Part shown: in pieces, positions 1-10,638 of the stretch | Layout: each line of letters starts with the position of its first letter | Position numbering within the stretch: position 1 is the stretch's first letter | NCBI GenBank assembly: GCA_027604665.1 | Contig: JADGIZ010000016.1 | Location: 1 to 47,990 of the forward strand | Direction: 5' to 3' | DNA from: Polyrhizophydium stewartii | Taxonomy: Eukaryota > Chytridiomycota > Chytridiomycetes > Rhizophydiales | DNA length: 47,990 bases | Notes under the pieces: generated by a model | Databases searched by the model: none | The model's input: the letters and a program-made list of their open reading frames with translations, nothing else | What the model was told of the DNA's origin: nothing | Made by a program: the position numbers and the translations under genes

Positions 1-91
1 CCCCCGCCAGCCATCACCGCCGTCGCCATCGCCGCCGCGGCCGCCAAGCCACCGAGCAAGGCGGCAATGCCGAAACTTTGCCTTCTCTCTC

Positions 92-1648
92 ATGGGCCAA
101 TCGATCCTCGACCTGATCGCACGACTGCCGTTCGAGCTGCGCGAGCAGGTCTACGACGAGGCCGGCCCGCTCACGCAGTACCTGCACGGCACGCAGGCGT
201 CGCCCATGGACATGCCCTTCCTGCAGCTGGTCGCCGCAGAGTGCTTCCACCTCGACAACGTCGCGCTGGCCGCGGCCCTGCCGCCGTCCATCCCGCTGTC
301 GTGGGAGCTGCTGTTCGCCGCCACGCCGGCCATGACGGGCGTCGCCCGCCGCTTCACCCGCTCCTTCAGCTGGTTCCATGCCGGGCTCGACCAGCAGGAC
401 GTCTTTGGCGACCGTCTGCTGCTGCAGTTCCGCTACGCCCTCGAGCAGCCGCCCGCCCGCGGCGCCCACCCGCGCGCCGTCGCCCGCCTGTGGCATGCGC
501 TGCTCGACCATTGCGTCGCCAGCGCACAGCACAGCGCAGAGTTCGCCGCCCACCTGCTCGACTGCGCCGCCGCGCTCGGCCGCCTCGACGTCGTCGCCGG
601 CCTGCTGCGCCGCGACATCCCCGCCGCGCCCCACGCCGCCGCCGCCGCCGCCGCCGTCGCCGCCGCAGCAGGGTGCCCCGCGCCATCGCGCCAGACCTTT
701 GACCTCGCCGGCCTTCATGGCCATCTGCACATCATCCGATTCCTGTGCGATGCGGGCCTCGACGCCAACGTGTCAATCGACGGGGCCATCCGCGGCGGCC
801 AGCTCGAGATAGCCCGCTATCTGCGCAAGCGCTATCCGCACCTGTGCCCGCAGCCCGCCAGCATCCATGCCGCCATCGAGTTCCGCTGCCTCGACGCCGT
901 CATGTGGCTGCTCGAGGACCAGTCTCTGTGGCAGCATCCGTCCTTCCACGACGTCAAGAACTGGAGCGCCAGCTTCGGATTCGTCGATCTGCTCGAGCTC
1001 GCCATCTCGTACGACGTTGGCGGGCCCATTGCCCGCTGGGTCATGGACAAGGCTGCCAGCCGCGGCCACCTCGACGTCGTGCAGCTGCTGCACTTCAACG
1101 ACGTCGTTGGGTGCACTACCCGCGCCATGTCGGATGCGGCCCAAAACGGCCATCTGCACGTCGTCGAGTGGCTGCACAACAATCGCACAGAGGGATGCGA
1201 CCTCGACGCCATGGATCTTGCCGCCCAGAACGGGCACTTGAATGTTGTCAAGTGGCTGCACAACAATCGGTCCGAGGGATGCACCGCCCGCGCCTTGATC
1301 TTCGCTGCCGAAAACGGGCACTACGAGACCTTCATCTGGTTGTGGAACACATTTGACAACAAGCGGCCGCCGCCCTCGATGATGGTCAACGTCGCCCGCC
1401 ATGGACACTTCAGTATCGTCGACTTTTATGCTGCGCGCACCCGCGGCGACCTCTCGGCGCTGCTCGAAGGCGCGCTGCAAGGCGGCCACGCCTTCCTTGC
1501 CCAGTGGCTGCTCGGCCTCGGCCGCGCAACCCCAAACGCCAGCATGATGGACTCGATCGCGCGCAAGGTCCATCCAGAGTGCGGCGCGTGGCTCGACGAG
1601 CAGCTGACACGCAAGAGCTGGCGCTCGTTCTTCGGGCGAAAGATATAG
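92..1648 (+). CDS. Ankyrin-repeat protein with F-box-like N-terminus
   Basis: Single-exon 518-residue protein. The N-terminus (residues 1-30) contains a short 'LPFELREQVYDEAG' segment that resembles the start of F-box-type domains. The same LPxELRxxVxDxAG pattern opens the ankyrin protein at the right end of the window. A poly-alanine tract (about residues 180-197) interrupts the middle. Degenerate ankyrin units follow from about residue 205. The clearest are near residues 345-420, with the pattern AA.NGHL.VV.WLHNNR.EGC. Ankyrin repeats normally mediate protein binding; no partner can be read from the sequence. The ATG at 92 is preceded by an out-of-frame ATG at 67, which might reduce initiation. 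The repeat class is certain; the F-box suggestion is inference. Confidence 0.85.
   Translation: MGQSILDLIARLPFELREQVYDEAGPLTQYLHGTQASPMDMPFLQLVAAECFHLDNVALAAALPPSIPLSWELLFAATPAMTGVARRFTRSFSWFHAGLDQQDVFGDRLLLQFRYALEQPPARGAHPRAVARLWHALLDHCVASAQHSAEFAAHLLDCAAALGRLDVVAGLLRRDIPAAPHAAAAAAAVAAAAGCPAPSRQTFDLAGLHGHLHIIRFLCDAGLDANVSIDGAIRGGQLEIARYLRKRYPHLCPQPASIHAAIEFRCLDAVMWLLEDQSLWQHPSFHDVKNWSASFGFVDLLELAISYDVGGPIARWVMDKAASRGHLDVVQLLHFNDVVGCTTRAMSDAAQNGHLHVVEWLHNNRTEGCDLDAMDLAAQNGHLNVVKWLHNNRSEGCTARALIFAAENGHYETFIWLWNTFDNKRPPPSMMVNVARHGHFSIVDFYAARTRGDLSALLEGALQGGHAFLAQWLLGLGRATPNASMMDSIARKVHPECGAWLDEQLTRKSWRSFFGRKI
625..668 (+). repeat. GCC trinucleotide tract encoding poly-alanine
   Basis: Near-perfect GCC repeats interrupted by GTC and GCA lie inside the ankyrin gene and encode a run of alanines with one or two valines. 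The tract is open in several frames, which creates spurious Arg-rich and Pro-rich shadow ORFs on both strands. Confidence 0.8.
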
Positions 1649-1729
1649 TAAAACAACCAGATACACTCGCTTTTTGTTGGAGTCGCATCTGCGCGGCACA
1701 GCCCACTCGCTTTTCAGGCGGTCGTGCTG

Positions 1730-2946
1730 CTACTGAAGCGATAGCGTGTACACGTCGTGCCGCCTGTGCGACTCGACCGGCATATCGCGCCGGATCGCTT
1801 CAAGGTAGTCAAGGTCAATCTCGGCGACCTGCACATCCTCCTTGTTCTCTCCGCACGCTGCAACAATCTTGCCCCACGGATCAACGATCTTCACGTCACC
1901 AAGTTCAGCCCAAATCACTCCTCGGTGATCGCATTCAGATACACCGCCAGTCTTACCATGGCGTGACCGTAGCTCGCGCGCTTCTCTGTGTGTTGCCCGA
2001 CCTGCGCCGCGGCAACCACATAGCACTGCGTCTCGATCGCGCGGCACCGCAGGATCGCCTCCCAGTGTGCCACGCCCGTCTTGATTGTGAACGCGGACGG
2101 GTACGTGATGATCTGGCTGCCCAGCCGGCGCAGCAGCGTCGACATTTCTGGGAAGCGCATGTCGTAGCAGGTTGCGAGTCCGACGGCGCCAAACGGGGTC
2201 GCCACCGGCGGGACCACTTTCGTTTGTGCCGGTCAAAAGGCGGTGAGAGTTTGGGTCGTCGCAGGCCGTCAGACGCCATCACCAATTGCAGCATCCATAT
2301 GATTCCCGCCACCACACACATACACTAACAAACACACACACAAACACACACAGCGAGACACCCACACTGGCTTCCGGGGATCGTCGACGAAGACTCCATC
2401 AAGGTCGGCCCGTTGGTGATGTTGACGTCAAACAGGTGCAGCTTGCGGTACACCCCCGCAAGCAGCCCGTCGCTCGAGATCAGGACGTGCGAGTTGAACA
2501 GCCGCTGCGGGTCGGCGGGTGTCGACTCGTGCACGCCGACCGAGACGAAGATGCCGTGCTGGCGGGCCGCCTGGCGCAGGCCGGTCACGAACGGGCCGTC
2601 GATCGGCTGCGCGAGGGTGACTGGCGTGCGAGGGTGTCAGCTCGATGGCGCGCATCCTTGGGCGGCGGGATATGAGGGCTTGTGTGTGTGTGTGTGGGGG
2701 GGGGGTGGACCGGTGTGTGTAGCGCACCTGCTTGCTCCTTGTCGACGGCGATGTAGTCGGTCGCCTCGGGCAGGAATACAGCCTGCGCGGCGATGTGCGT
2801 GAGCATGGGCGGCGTGCTGCTTGCGGCCAGCGGATGTCACCTGCCTTGCAGCCCTTGGACGCTGCGCTCGCCACGAGCCGCACGGCCTTGGCCAGGTTCT
2901 CGGCGACGTGCGGCGTCGAGCACAGCTGTGCAACCCCGACCAGCAT
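1730..2946 (-). CDS. NIT1-type carbon-nitrogen hydrolase (deaminated-glutathione amidase family)
   Basis: Five exons encode about 270 residues of the nitrilase superfamily. The catalytic Glu-Lys-Cys triad is visible: Glu in FLPEATDY, Lys in VYRKLHLFD and Cys in [11 protein letters not shown]. Further family blocks are [30 protein letters not shown] and a C-terminal [10 protein letters not shown]. Family members such as human NIT1 and yeast Nit2 hydrolyse deaminated glutathione, a metabolite-repair reaction. The start is set at [14 protein letters not shown] because this matches the family's first beta strand. Intron 1 (2783-2844) has a GC donor. Intron 2 and the roughly 160-nt intron near 2220-2380 carry GT/CA microsatellites. 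No clear mitochondrial presequence is seen. The gene is convergent with the ankyrin gene to its left. Confidence 0.88.
2311..2353. repeat. CA-rich microsatellite in a NIT1-like intron
   Basis: Imperfect CA/ACA dinucleotide repeat on the plus strand, lying wholly inside the intron between the exon ending TIPGSQ and the exon beginning VPPVATP. Confidence 0.8.
2681..2724. repeat. GT repeat and G-run in a NIT1-like intron
   Basis: A (GT)n run is followed by about ten consecutive G and a second short GT run. It lies inside the second intron of the NIT1-like gene. Confidence 0.75.
2783..2844 (-). other. GC-AG intron in the NIT1-like gene
   Basis: The donor reads AAG|GCAGGT on the minus strand and the acceptor is GCGCAG. 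The 62-nt length joins the frame ending KGCK to the one beginning [10 protein letters not shown]. The nearby GT, four bases downstream, would give the wrong phase and destroy the catalytic-Glu block. The boundary is inferred from frame and homology. Confidence 0.7.
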
Positions 2947-3166
2947 GCCCGCCAAAGTCGGGTGTCGGTCGATCACCCTGGATCGACCGCCACAACCTGA
3001 CGATGCGGAGTCGGGCATACCCCAGGCCGCGCGTCGCTGCCCAGTGAGTGTCCGCGCTTCCGAGACAGCGGGGATCAGAGCAGCGGGCAGCTTGCGATCG
3101 ATCTGCCAGCGCTGGCAGAAGCTGCGATGTGCTGCCAATACCGTCGCCTTCATTCGCCATCGCACC

Positions 3167-4234
3167 TCAAGCAATCTTTGCGTTCGAGAACTGCATGCTC
3201 GGCGTGTCAGACACTTCTTCATCGCAGCGAGCAGGCGGAGCCCCACCAACACGCGGCGACTCACGTCCATCTCGGGGTGCTGCTCCTTGAACCGCTCGAG
3301 CACGCGCATCTTCTGCTGGTCGTCGCTGGTCGGCAGGCCCATTGCCTTTTGCCTCTGGTCGTACTGCGCATGCCAGTGCCCGCACAGTTAGCGAGACGCC
3401 GTGTCATCAGAGCGCGAATGCGCGACGAGCCCACCATCATCTTCTCGACCATGGCGCGCGTCTCGCCGTCGAGGTCGTCCAGCTTGGAGTTCTCGGGCAC
3501 AATCTTGGTGGTGTCGATGGCCGGGTGGTGCGTCACAACGTTCTTCCACCACTCTGCCTTGTTGACCTTTTCGAGGTGGATGAGCAGCTCGCCACCGTCT
3601 GTCCGCACAAGACCGGTCAGCCTGCGATGCGCTCGGCGAGAGCAGCCATGGCGCGGGCGGATGCGCACCAATGAGCCACGTCGAGTCCTCGATCTTGATG
3701 TTGTTGCACAGCTCGCCCTGCACATGCGCCATACGTGCGCCGTGTGAGCGTCTCGGAGAGGCGCAGCCAGGGGTGCTTGGGAGGAGGCGGGCGGACAGCA
3801 TCGGAGTCGGAGTCGAGGCCGAGGAACGCGGCAGAACAACCGCGGGAGGGGACGGCCAGAGACGCACCTCGAGCAGCGGCTCGGCCGCGTTGCTCTTGAG
3901 CGCAATCTTGATGTACTTCTGCTTGAAGACGACAACAAGGTCCTTGCCGCGCACGCCCTTTGGTAGCGGCAGCGTCACGTCCACGTCCTGCAGCGTCTGG
4001 CGCCAGCGGTACGGCAGCGCTGCTCGTGCGTCGCGGAGACGTTGTGCGCAGGGGGTCAGCAAGCACGTCGGCGCGGCGCAGGCTCTCGGACGGCCAGACG
4101 CCATTGCACGGTCGCTCGTCTCTGCCGCAGGCATGTGCGCACGCACCGTCCTGCTCGGCCTTCTCCTTGGCGCGGGCCTCGCGGTCGAGCTCCTCGCGCT
4201 GGGCCGCCGTCAGTTCTTCGTCGCCTGACATCAT
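3167..4234 (-). CDS. nudC: Nuclear movement protein NudC (CS-domain cochaperone)
   Basis: Six exons encode about 190 residues. The charged N-terminus ([20 protein letters not shown]) is followed by the CS/p23-like domain with the family blocks [53 protein letters not shown] and [17 protein letters not shown]. The C-terminus has the diagnostic [16 protein letters not shown] and QHPEMD|FSNAKIA. The last intron (3191-3264) has a GTGAGT donor and a CTGAC branch motif. NudC family proteins act with Hsp90 and support dynein-dependent nuclear migration; that role is family knowledge. The protein is shorter than animal NudC, as in filamentous fungi. Two adjacent in-frame ATGs open the gene. It is divergent from mitochondrial uL14. 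Confidence 0.93.
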
Positions 4235-4360
4235 TCTGAAAGGCGGGCAAAGAGAGAATCCAAGACCGAGCGACGACTTGCACCTCACGGACACACCCGC
4301 CCCGACCCGCGCACGAGCAGCCCGCCTCCGCCCACAGCCGTCGCTGCATCCGCCGCCAAG
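4235..4360. promoter_or_regulatory. Bidirectional intergenic region nudC / uL14m
   Basis: The 126 bp between the divergent start codons must hold both 5' leaders and core promoters. I see no TATA element or obvious palindrome in it. Confidence 0.55.
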
Positions 4361-5118
4361 ATGATCCAGATGAAGACGTTCCTCAAGGTCGGCGGCCATC
4401 GCCATGCACCCTCGCCGGCCTCGAATGCGCCTCTCGCCGGGCGGCTGGCTCCTCGAGCCTGCTCGCTCGCAGGCACCGAGCGGACGGGCAGGCTGCGCCG
4501 CCGCCGGGCAGCCAGCCGCACCAGCACGCATCCGCACCTGCCTTCGCTCCTTCCTTGGCCTACCACTGCCCGTGTTGGCCACACCCGCCCGTGCAGCCCG
4601 CTGACCTGTGTGCCTTTTTTTCGGCAGGTGATCGACAACTCGGGAGCACTGGTTGTCGAGTGCATCAACGTCATGGGCCGCCGCAGGTGCGCACCGCGCC
4701 ACGCCGCGCCGCGCATGCTCCAGCCGCGCGCCCGAGCATGCGCGGTCCCGCTCGCACCGCATCCGCTCGCGCCTCGCCCGCGCTGACCGCGTCCGCTGCT
4801 CCGGCACGCAGCGTCGCGGCCGTCGGCGACGAGATCGTCTGCTCGGTCAAAAAGGCCAAGCCGCCCACCACAAGCGCGCAGGTCTCTGGCCCGTCGCAGA
4901 AGCTCAAGAAGGGCGACGTTGCGCGCGCGCTCGTTGTGCGCCAGCGCAAGGAGATCCGCCGCCTCGACGGCAGCTACATCTCGTTTGACGACAACGCCGT
5001 CGTGATGCTCAACAAGCAGGGCCAGCCGATCGGCAACCGCGTGCTCGGCCCCATTGCCCGCGAGTGCCGGCAGAAGCGCTGGGGCAAGATCGTCGCCATG
5101 GCGCCCAGAGTCATCTGA
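4361..5118 (+). CDS. Mitochondrial large-subunit ribosomal protein uL14m
   Basis: Three exons (4361-4387, 4628-4686, 4812-5118) encode 130 residues. They join as [21 protein letters not shown] and then [14 protein letters not shown]. The remaining core has the uL14 blocks [27 protein letters not shown] and a terminal [10 protein letters not shown]. The extra-short N-terminus and the VIDNSGA start match mitochondrial and bacterial L14 (yeast Mrpl38) rather than cytosolic uL14. It would bind 21S-type rRNA in the mitochondrial large subunit. Intron 1 (240 nt) is long for this window and has an unusual GTCGGC donor. Intron 2 has a CTGAC motif 25 nt before its acceptor. No separate targeting peptide is seen, which is usual for this protein. 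Confidence 0.92.
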
Positions 5119-5258
5119 GCTGTCGCAACTCGATCGCCGTCGTCTGGCCGCGTTGACCGTCATGCCCAGATACACGGCTCTGTTCTCTAATCTCACAACA
5201 CCCTTTCCCTCCACTTGAACGCCGAGTCCTGCAGCTCGGCTCTTGGATTACGCTCTCT

Positions 5259-5276
5259 CACACACACACACACACA
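5259..5276. repeat. (CA)n microsatellite between convergent genes
   Basis: A perfect CA repeat lies in the 229-bp interval between the uL14m stop and the LRR-gene stop. The rest of the interval shows nothing recognisable. Confidence 0.8.
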
Positions 5277-5347
5277 GAATCAAGCATGTGCTGCCGCTGC
5301 TTCCACCATCTGCGTCATGTGTTGTCAGCTGCAAAAAACGAAGCGAT

Positions 5348-8300
5348 TTAGTGTGCGTGCTGCTGGGCCGCCGACCCGGACATCATCTCGACATAGACCT
5401 GGTCGTCGACCGTGACGTCGTCGAGCGGAACAGACTGCACCGTCCAGCCTGGGAAGCGCGCGTGGTCAATCAGCCGCGACATGCTGCCAATGTCGGTTGA
5501 AGCGTCGTGCGGCGGCGGCGGCCACTGGCCGCGGCGGTCGTCGCCACTGCCATGTCTTGGCCACTCAGCATCGCGCCTGATCTGCTGCGATTGCTGTTGC
5601 TGCTGCGGTTGTTGCTGCACTCTTTGCTGCGGTTGTTGCTGCAATCGTTGCTGCGGATGTTGCTGCTGCAACTGCTGAGAGTGCTGCCGTGGAAGTGACT
5701 GTGGTGGCGGTTGCTGCGACTGCGGCTGTGCTTGCGTTCTGGACTGCCGGTCAGGCCGCTGCGACGACCGGCGCGGCAGCGTTGCGGGGGTCGCCGCTGC
5801 GTGCTGCTGCGGCTTCTGCGGTGTCTGGTGCTGCATGAACTCTTTGAGCATGTACATGCGCTGCTTTGCGTGGCTGCGGTCGTCCTGCGTCAGGGGCACC
5901 AGATCCAGCACCTCGAGCGACGGCCCGACACAGCTGATGATGGCGCTGCGGTAGCAGATCTCGCGCACGGCCTGCGCGCTGCTTGGCGGGTCGATGTCCA
6001 TGCTCGTGTCCGTCGCGCGCAGCGTGTCGTCGTGCCTGCTTCCCGACACGCTGAGCTGCTCTGTGATCGGATTCCCTCTGCCGTCGCGGGCTGCTCGTCA
6101 GCCATCTGCTCGCCCACTCGAGGGCGCGCAACTCGGCCAAAGCACGCCTCACCGCAAGTCTAGCATGCGCAGCGCGCTCAGCCGCCTCAGCATCAGCATC
6201 ACCCGCCCGATCTCGCTGATCTGATTGAACGACAAGTCCAGCTCGACAAGCGACCGGATCTCCGCGAGCGGATACGGATCCACGATCAGGTTGTGCGACA
6301 AGCACAAACGCCACAGCGTGCTTGATCGTTGTACGAGCGACGACGGGATCTCGCGCAGCTGTGCGCCGCGGCAGTCGAGCGACTCGATGAACCAGCCCGC
6401 GAGAGCACCCGTGCTCCCGACAATGTTCCCTGGTGACGAATGTGGGTTAACATGGCGCATCCTGGACAGCCTGCGTGGCACGCGATGCTACGTCCACATA
6501 CCTGCCACGCGCAGCTCACGAAGCGACTCCATGCCCGCAAGGACAATCGTCCTGCGCATGCACCTGTCAGCCACAAGACGTGCAATCAACACAAAACTTG
6601 TCCTCAGCAAGACAATCTCAACTGATCGTCGGTCCGCTGGTTCTCGATCGACAGCACCTCGAGCGAGCATAAGCCCTCGGGCTCCTCGATCTCGCTGATG
6701 CAGTTGCCGTCCAGGTTGAGCGTCGTCAGTCCCGGGAACTGTGCGCCGGAAAACGCAACCAGCCGGTTCTGCCCGAGGTTCAGCGTGCGCAGCTTGGGCA
6801 TCGACCGCGACAGGCTCAGGCTGCGCAGGTGGTTGAACTCGAGATTCAGATCTTGCAGGTTCACAAGCCGCTGCAGGTACTTGAGCTTCCTGATGCGATT
6901 ATACGAAAGATCCAGCGTGTGGAGGCGGCTGGTGCTGTCGTCGCCGTCCGCATTCAGCAAGCGACTGGTCAGCTCATTCTGTCTCGGTACAAAGCGAGGA
7001 CAAGCAGCTTGCTGGAACAAGCGACGGGTACGCACTGGTGCAGCGACTGCATATCAACCTCCTCAATCTGATTGTGCTGCAGCCGCAGGATGCCAATGTT
7101 GGGTAGCGACAGCAGCGAACCCAAACTGTCGATCATGTTGTACGACGCGTCGACCTCGCGAAGAGTCCTCAGGGCCGCCAGCGCTGCAAAAGACGGGTGG
7201 TGGGTCTGCGAGTGAGCGCTGGGAGCACAGAAAAGGCAGCCGCAGCGGGCCACAGCGGATGCTGTGTCAAGGCGCATGCACACCCGAGATGTCTCGGACG
7301 CCGTTCCTGGAGATGTCGAGGCATCGCAGCGAGGTCAAGTGGCCAAAGCTCGTTAGGGAAACCAGGCTGTGCGGCGCATTGCACATGCACGCAGTCAGTC
7401 AATAGCGCCTATGGTGCTGGCGGAGCTTCGGGTATCAGCACTGACCGATTGCCTGAAATATACAGGACCTCGATTGGGCTTGGGACTTGATCGACTGCGT
7501 CGAGTTGGTTGTTGCTCCTGCAGCTCGACATCAGCATCAGTTGCGCAAAACTGGTTCTCACGTGCACAGACGCACAGGTTCAGACGGCGCGGCACAGGTT
7601 CGAGCTGCTGCACGTGGAGTAACGAGGTGAGGCCGCGGCTGCTGAGATCAACAAAGCTGATGTCGTACTGCTGCGATCCCTGCGAAGTACCGAGCGGCTC
7701 CGCAACAGCAGCAGCCGGAGCCACGGTGCGAGACTGTGTGGTGTCAAGCCTCTGATCTCGAGTCTGCTTCGGCATGCCGCTCGGGGTGGCAGTGAACGGC
7801 GACGAGCTGGCGCCGTTGTCGACATGTCCAGCCGTGCTGGACCGGAAGAGCTGGTTGCGCATGCGCTGCGGCGCGGGCGTCGCGGTGTCGAGAAAGATAT
7901 TGGAGTGCTGCGCAAGTAACATGTGCGGGCTGTCTTGCATCTCGCCCGGCTTCTGCGCGGAATCGGCGCGGCGCAGCGACTGCTTGTCGGTGCGGCGGTG
8001 CTCGGACGCAGACGGGATGACTTCGCTGGATGTGCGCTGCAATCTTTGGTCACGATCGTCGACTGCAGTCGACTGTCCCTGGGAAGACTTTGGTTTTTGG
8101 TGGCGGTGCTGGGCGTGCGGCTGCGCGATCGGGGTTTGCAAGTTGCTGAGCGACGGGACGCTTTTGGAGGCCCTGAGGCGGGCAGAGTGCTGTGGCTCGG
8201 CGCGCGAGCTTGGAGGGATCTGGAGCGCTGCCTGAGGCCGCTGCTCCGAGGGCGAAAAGTCGACCACGACTGCCGGGATAAACGGCGTCGGCGGAGGAGG

Positions 8301-9587
8301 AGACGACCTCGCGATCGGCAGCTCATGCTCGTTTGCTGGCGCGCCGTTGCGGCCGTTGTGGCGACCACCGCCATTCTGATGCGGCGACCGCCTCGATGCG
8401 CGGCGATCAAAGTGGCGGTCTGGCTGCTCAGCCGTAGAAGCAGCACCACTGCTTGAAGGCTGCTGCTCGCGGGGATCCCGGATGCCGAGATCATCCGCAC
8501 CACCACCGCTGCCGTCCGGGTCGTCGACAAAGTCGATGTGGTCGGGATACTCTTCGACAGCACGTGGGGCGAGCGCCAGCGGCCGACTGTCGCTGGGAAC
8601 GACCAGATCTGCCTCGGGCAGCCTGCGTGACGACGAGCGAAGCATGTTCTGCGGCACTTTGTCGCCAGTGGGGCTGCGCGCAGTGCTTGGCGTGCGTTGG
8701 TGCGCTGCTTGCCGCCGCTGGTCATTCGGAGGCCTGACTGCGCCTGCGGCAGCCGGTGGTGCCGATGCTGGCGGCCGCACAGGGTCCGGCCACTCGAACT
8801 TGTGTGCCTTGGTGGCCACTCTGTGCGGCGTCTTGGGCGGCAGCGCGGCGTGCGGCGGCGGCCTTGCCGCGCCGTCGGCGGCCTCTGCGGCCAGATCGCG
8901 GTGCTGGTCGGCAGCGTGATCGCCGTCGAGCGCGGATATCAGGCCGTTGAGGTGGCCTCGCATCCATGTGTCGTGGCGGTCGCTGAACAGCCCTCTCTGG
9001 AAGCGCGGCTGGGCAGTTGTTGGCGGCTCCGCCGCAGCCGCAGCCGCGGCGGCAGGTGCAGGCGAGGGTGGTGCCGCCAGCTCGCGGTCCCATGCGGCGT
9101 GCTGCGAGTGCGGCGCAGGTGGCTGCTGGTGCTGGCGGGCCTGTGACGGCGGCCTGTCAAACACCTCTGCGAGCGGCTTTCTTGGCTTGGGCGCCTGGAA
9201 GAGCTGCTCGAGCGACGAGGCCGCGAACAGGTCCTTGAGCACGACGTGCTCCGAGCCGACGGGCCCGCCGTCCGCGCCGCGCGGGCTGCCGCCACTGTGC
9301 GGCGCGCCGTTGCGCCTGTCGCTGCCGGAGCCGCCGCGCACGACCACAGTGCCTGTCGCGCCAGCGAAGGCGTCTCTGTCAAAGCCGGCGTCGCCGCCCG
9401 AGCCTCGCCCGTCGAGCTCGCGGCCCCAGCCGTCGCCGCCGCCGCCACCGCTGCCGCCGTCGAGGCCAAAGAGCCCATCCATGCCCGAGCTGCCCTCGGC
9501 GGCAAAGTCGTCGGGCGGCGCCGCCGCGTCTGTTATCCAGTCCTGGTCAAGGCCGTCCCACAGGCTCGCCTCGAGCTCGCCTGCCAT
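5348..9587 (-). CDS. Nud1/Cdc11/centriolin-like leucine-rich-repeat scaffold protein
   Basis: Eight exons sum to 1228 codons (1227 aa). The start at 9587 is chosen because the first residues, MAGELEASLWDGLDQDWITD, resemble the acidic/Trp N-terminus of fungal Nud1/Cdc11 proteins. An in-frame ATG exists at 9677. The first 650 residues are disordered and rich in Ser, Pro and Gln. LRRs follow, including YDISFVDLSSRGLTSL, RLNLSNNQLDAVD, ELDLSFNQISEIG and LRGNPITEQ, then an LRR-cap-like segment ending LEVLDLVPLTQDDRSHAKQR. A glutamine tract and a short ordered tail (FPGWTVQSVPLDDVTVDDQ) complete it. Nud1/Cdc11 tether mitotic-exit/septation signalling to spindle pole bodies and centriolin is centriolar. 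Assignment to this family rests on architecture and the N-terminal motif, so another LRR protein remains possible. Several exons are very short (50-83 nt). Confidence 0.62.
5575..5700 (-). repeat. Glutamine-rich low-complexity tract
   Basis: Imperfect CAG/CAA repeats on the minus strand encode QQQ clusters with interspersed Pro, Arg and Leu. The tract links the LRR cap to the C-terminal tail of the LRR protein. Confidence 0.85.
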
Positions 9588-9658
9588 TCCGTGGGCAAAG
9601 GTCCGACCCGCTCCCAAACCGCGACAGCCCGCCTTGCCCCAACAGTGCAGCAACGCGA
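9588..9658. promoter_or_regulatory. 71-bp bidirectional interval between LRR gene and SPAG17
   Basis: The two start codons (minus 9587, plus 9659) are only 71 bp apart. Both transcripts must therefore use overlapping promoter DNA or start very close to their ATGs. No TATA box is visible. Confidence 0.6.
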
Positions 9659-10594
9659 ATGCGCCGCAACGGGCCAACGTCGTCCGCGACGACCACGGCG
9701 GTGCCGCTGCAGAACCTGCCGCTCAACGATGTGAGTGCCGCCCTGTCGCTGGCGCGCTGGCGGTCGCACGCCGCTTGTGGTGCCTGCGAGATCCGCTGAC
9801 GCACATGCCGCGATGGGCCGCGACGGGCTGCGACGGGCCCAGGACACATGGGAGGCCTTTGTCTTCAGCATCTACATGGACCAGGTCACCAGCGTTGAGA
9901 TGGGCGGCAGCAAGTTCCAGCAGCTGTGCGTTGCCGCAGTGCTGTCGGAACCACGCTGCTGCCGCTGACGCCAACACGCGCTGCGACAACACACACATAT
10001 GGACGTCGCGCCGCCAGATGCGACTGGATCTCGAGCGGGTACCGCCAGCGCTTCAGCGTTGTGCAGCGTAGCGACATCGTCGCGTGGGTGCGTCCTCGTC
10101 GCGGCCTACTGGCCGCAGTCTCAGTCGCCAGGCTGCTTAGCTCCTTTCTGCCGCAGGCAACATCGCTGACCATCTGGCGCAGGCCCTCGAGAACGTCAAG
10201 ACCTTCGAGCCGTGCAAGGAGCTCAAAGCACTTCTTGACGCCGGAACTGCAGAGGCCGACCTGCCGGACCTTCAGCTTGCGCGCGTCGTCAAGCTGTGGA
10301 TGATTGTGTCCAAGCAGGAGGGCGTCGAGCTCAAGAACGCGATTCGCAATCAAAAGGACGCTGGCGACGCCGCCGCGACTCCCGCTGAGCCCAACGACCC
10401 ATCCAAGGGCAAGCAGGCCAAGGGCGACAAGGATAAGGACAAGGAGCGCGCAAAGTCGTCCAACATCAAGAAGCCGCCGGCGACGGCGGGGTCAGCGCCT
10501 CCTCCCGCCGCAGCGCCGCCAGCCAAAGGCAAGTCCGAGATCCCACTACTCGATCTGCCTATGAATGATGCTGATACTCTGCATCGCAAAAGGC

Positions 10595-10638
<44 letters not shown>

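Noticed and set aside
2681..2724. GT/G-run as a telomeric or recombination element
   Set aside because: It is a simple intronic microsatellite with a G-homopolymer. There is no telomere-like unit and there are no flanking duplications.
7395..9677. In-frame ATG at 9677 as the start of the LRR gene
   Set aside because: It would overlap the SPAG17 first exon, and the extra 30 residues are Cys/Gly-rich and unlike the family. The ATG at 9587 begins at the acidic/Trp motif.
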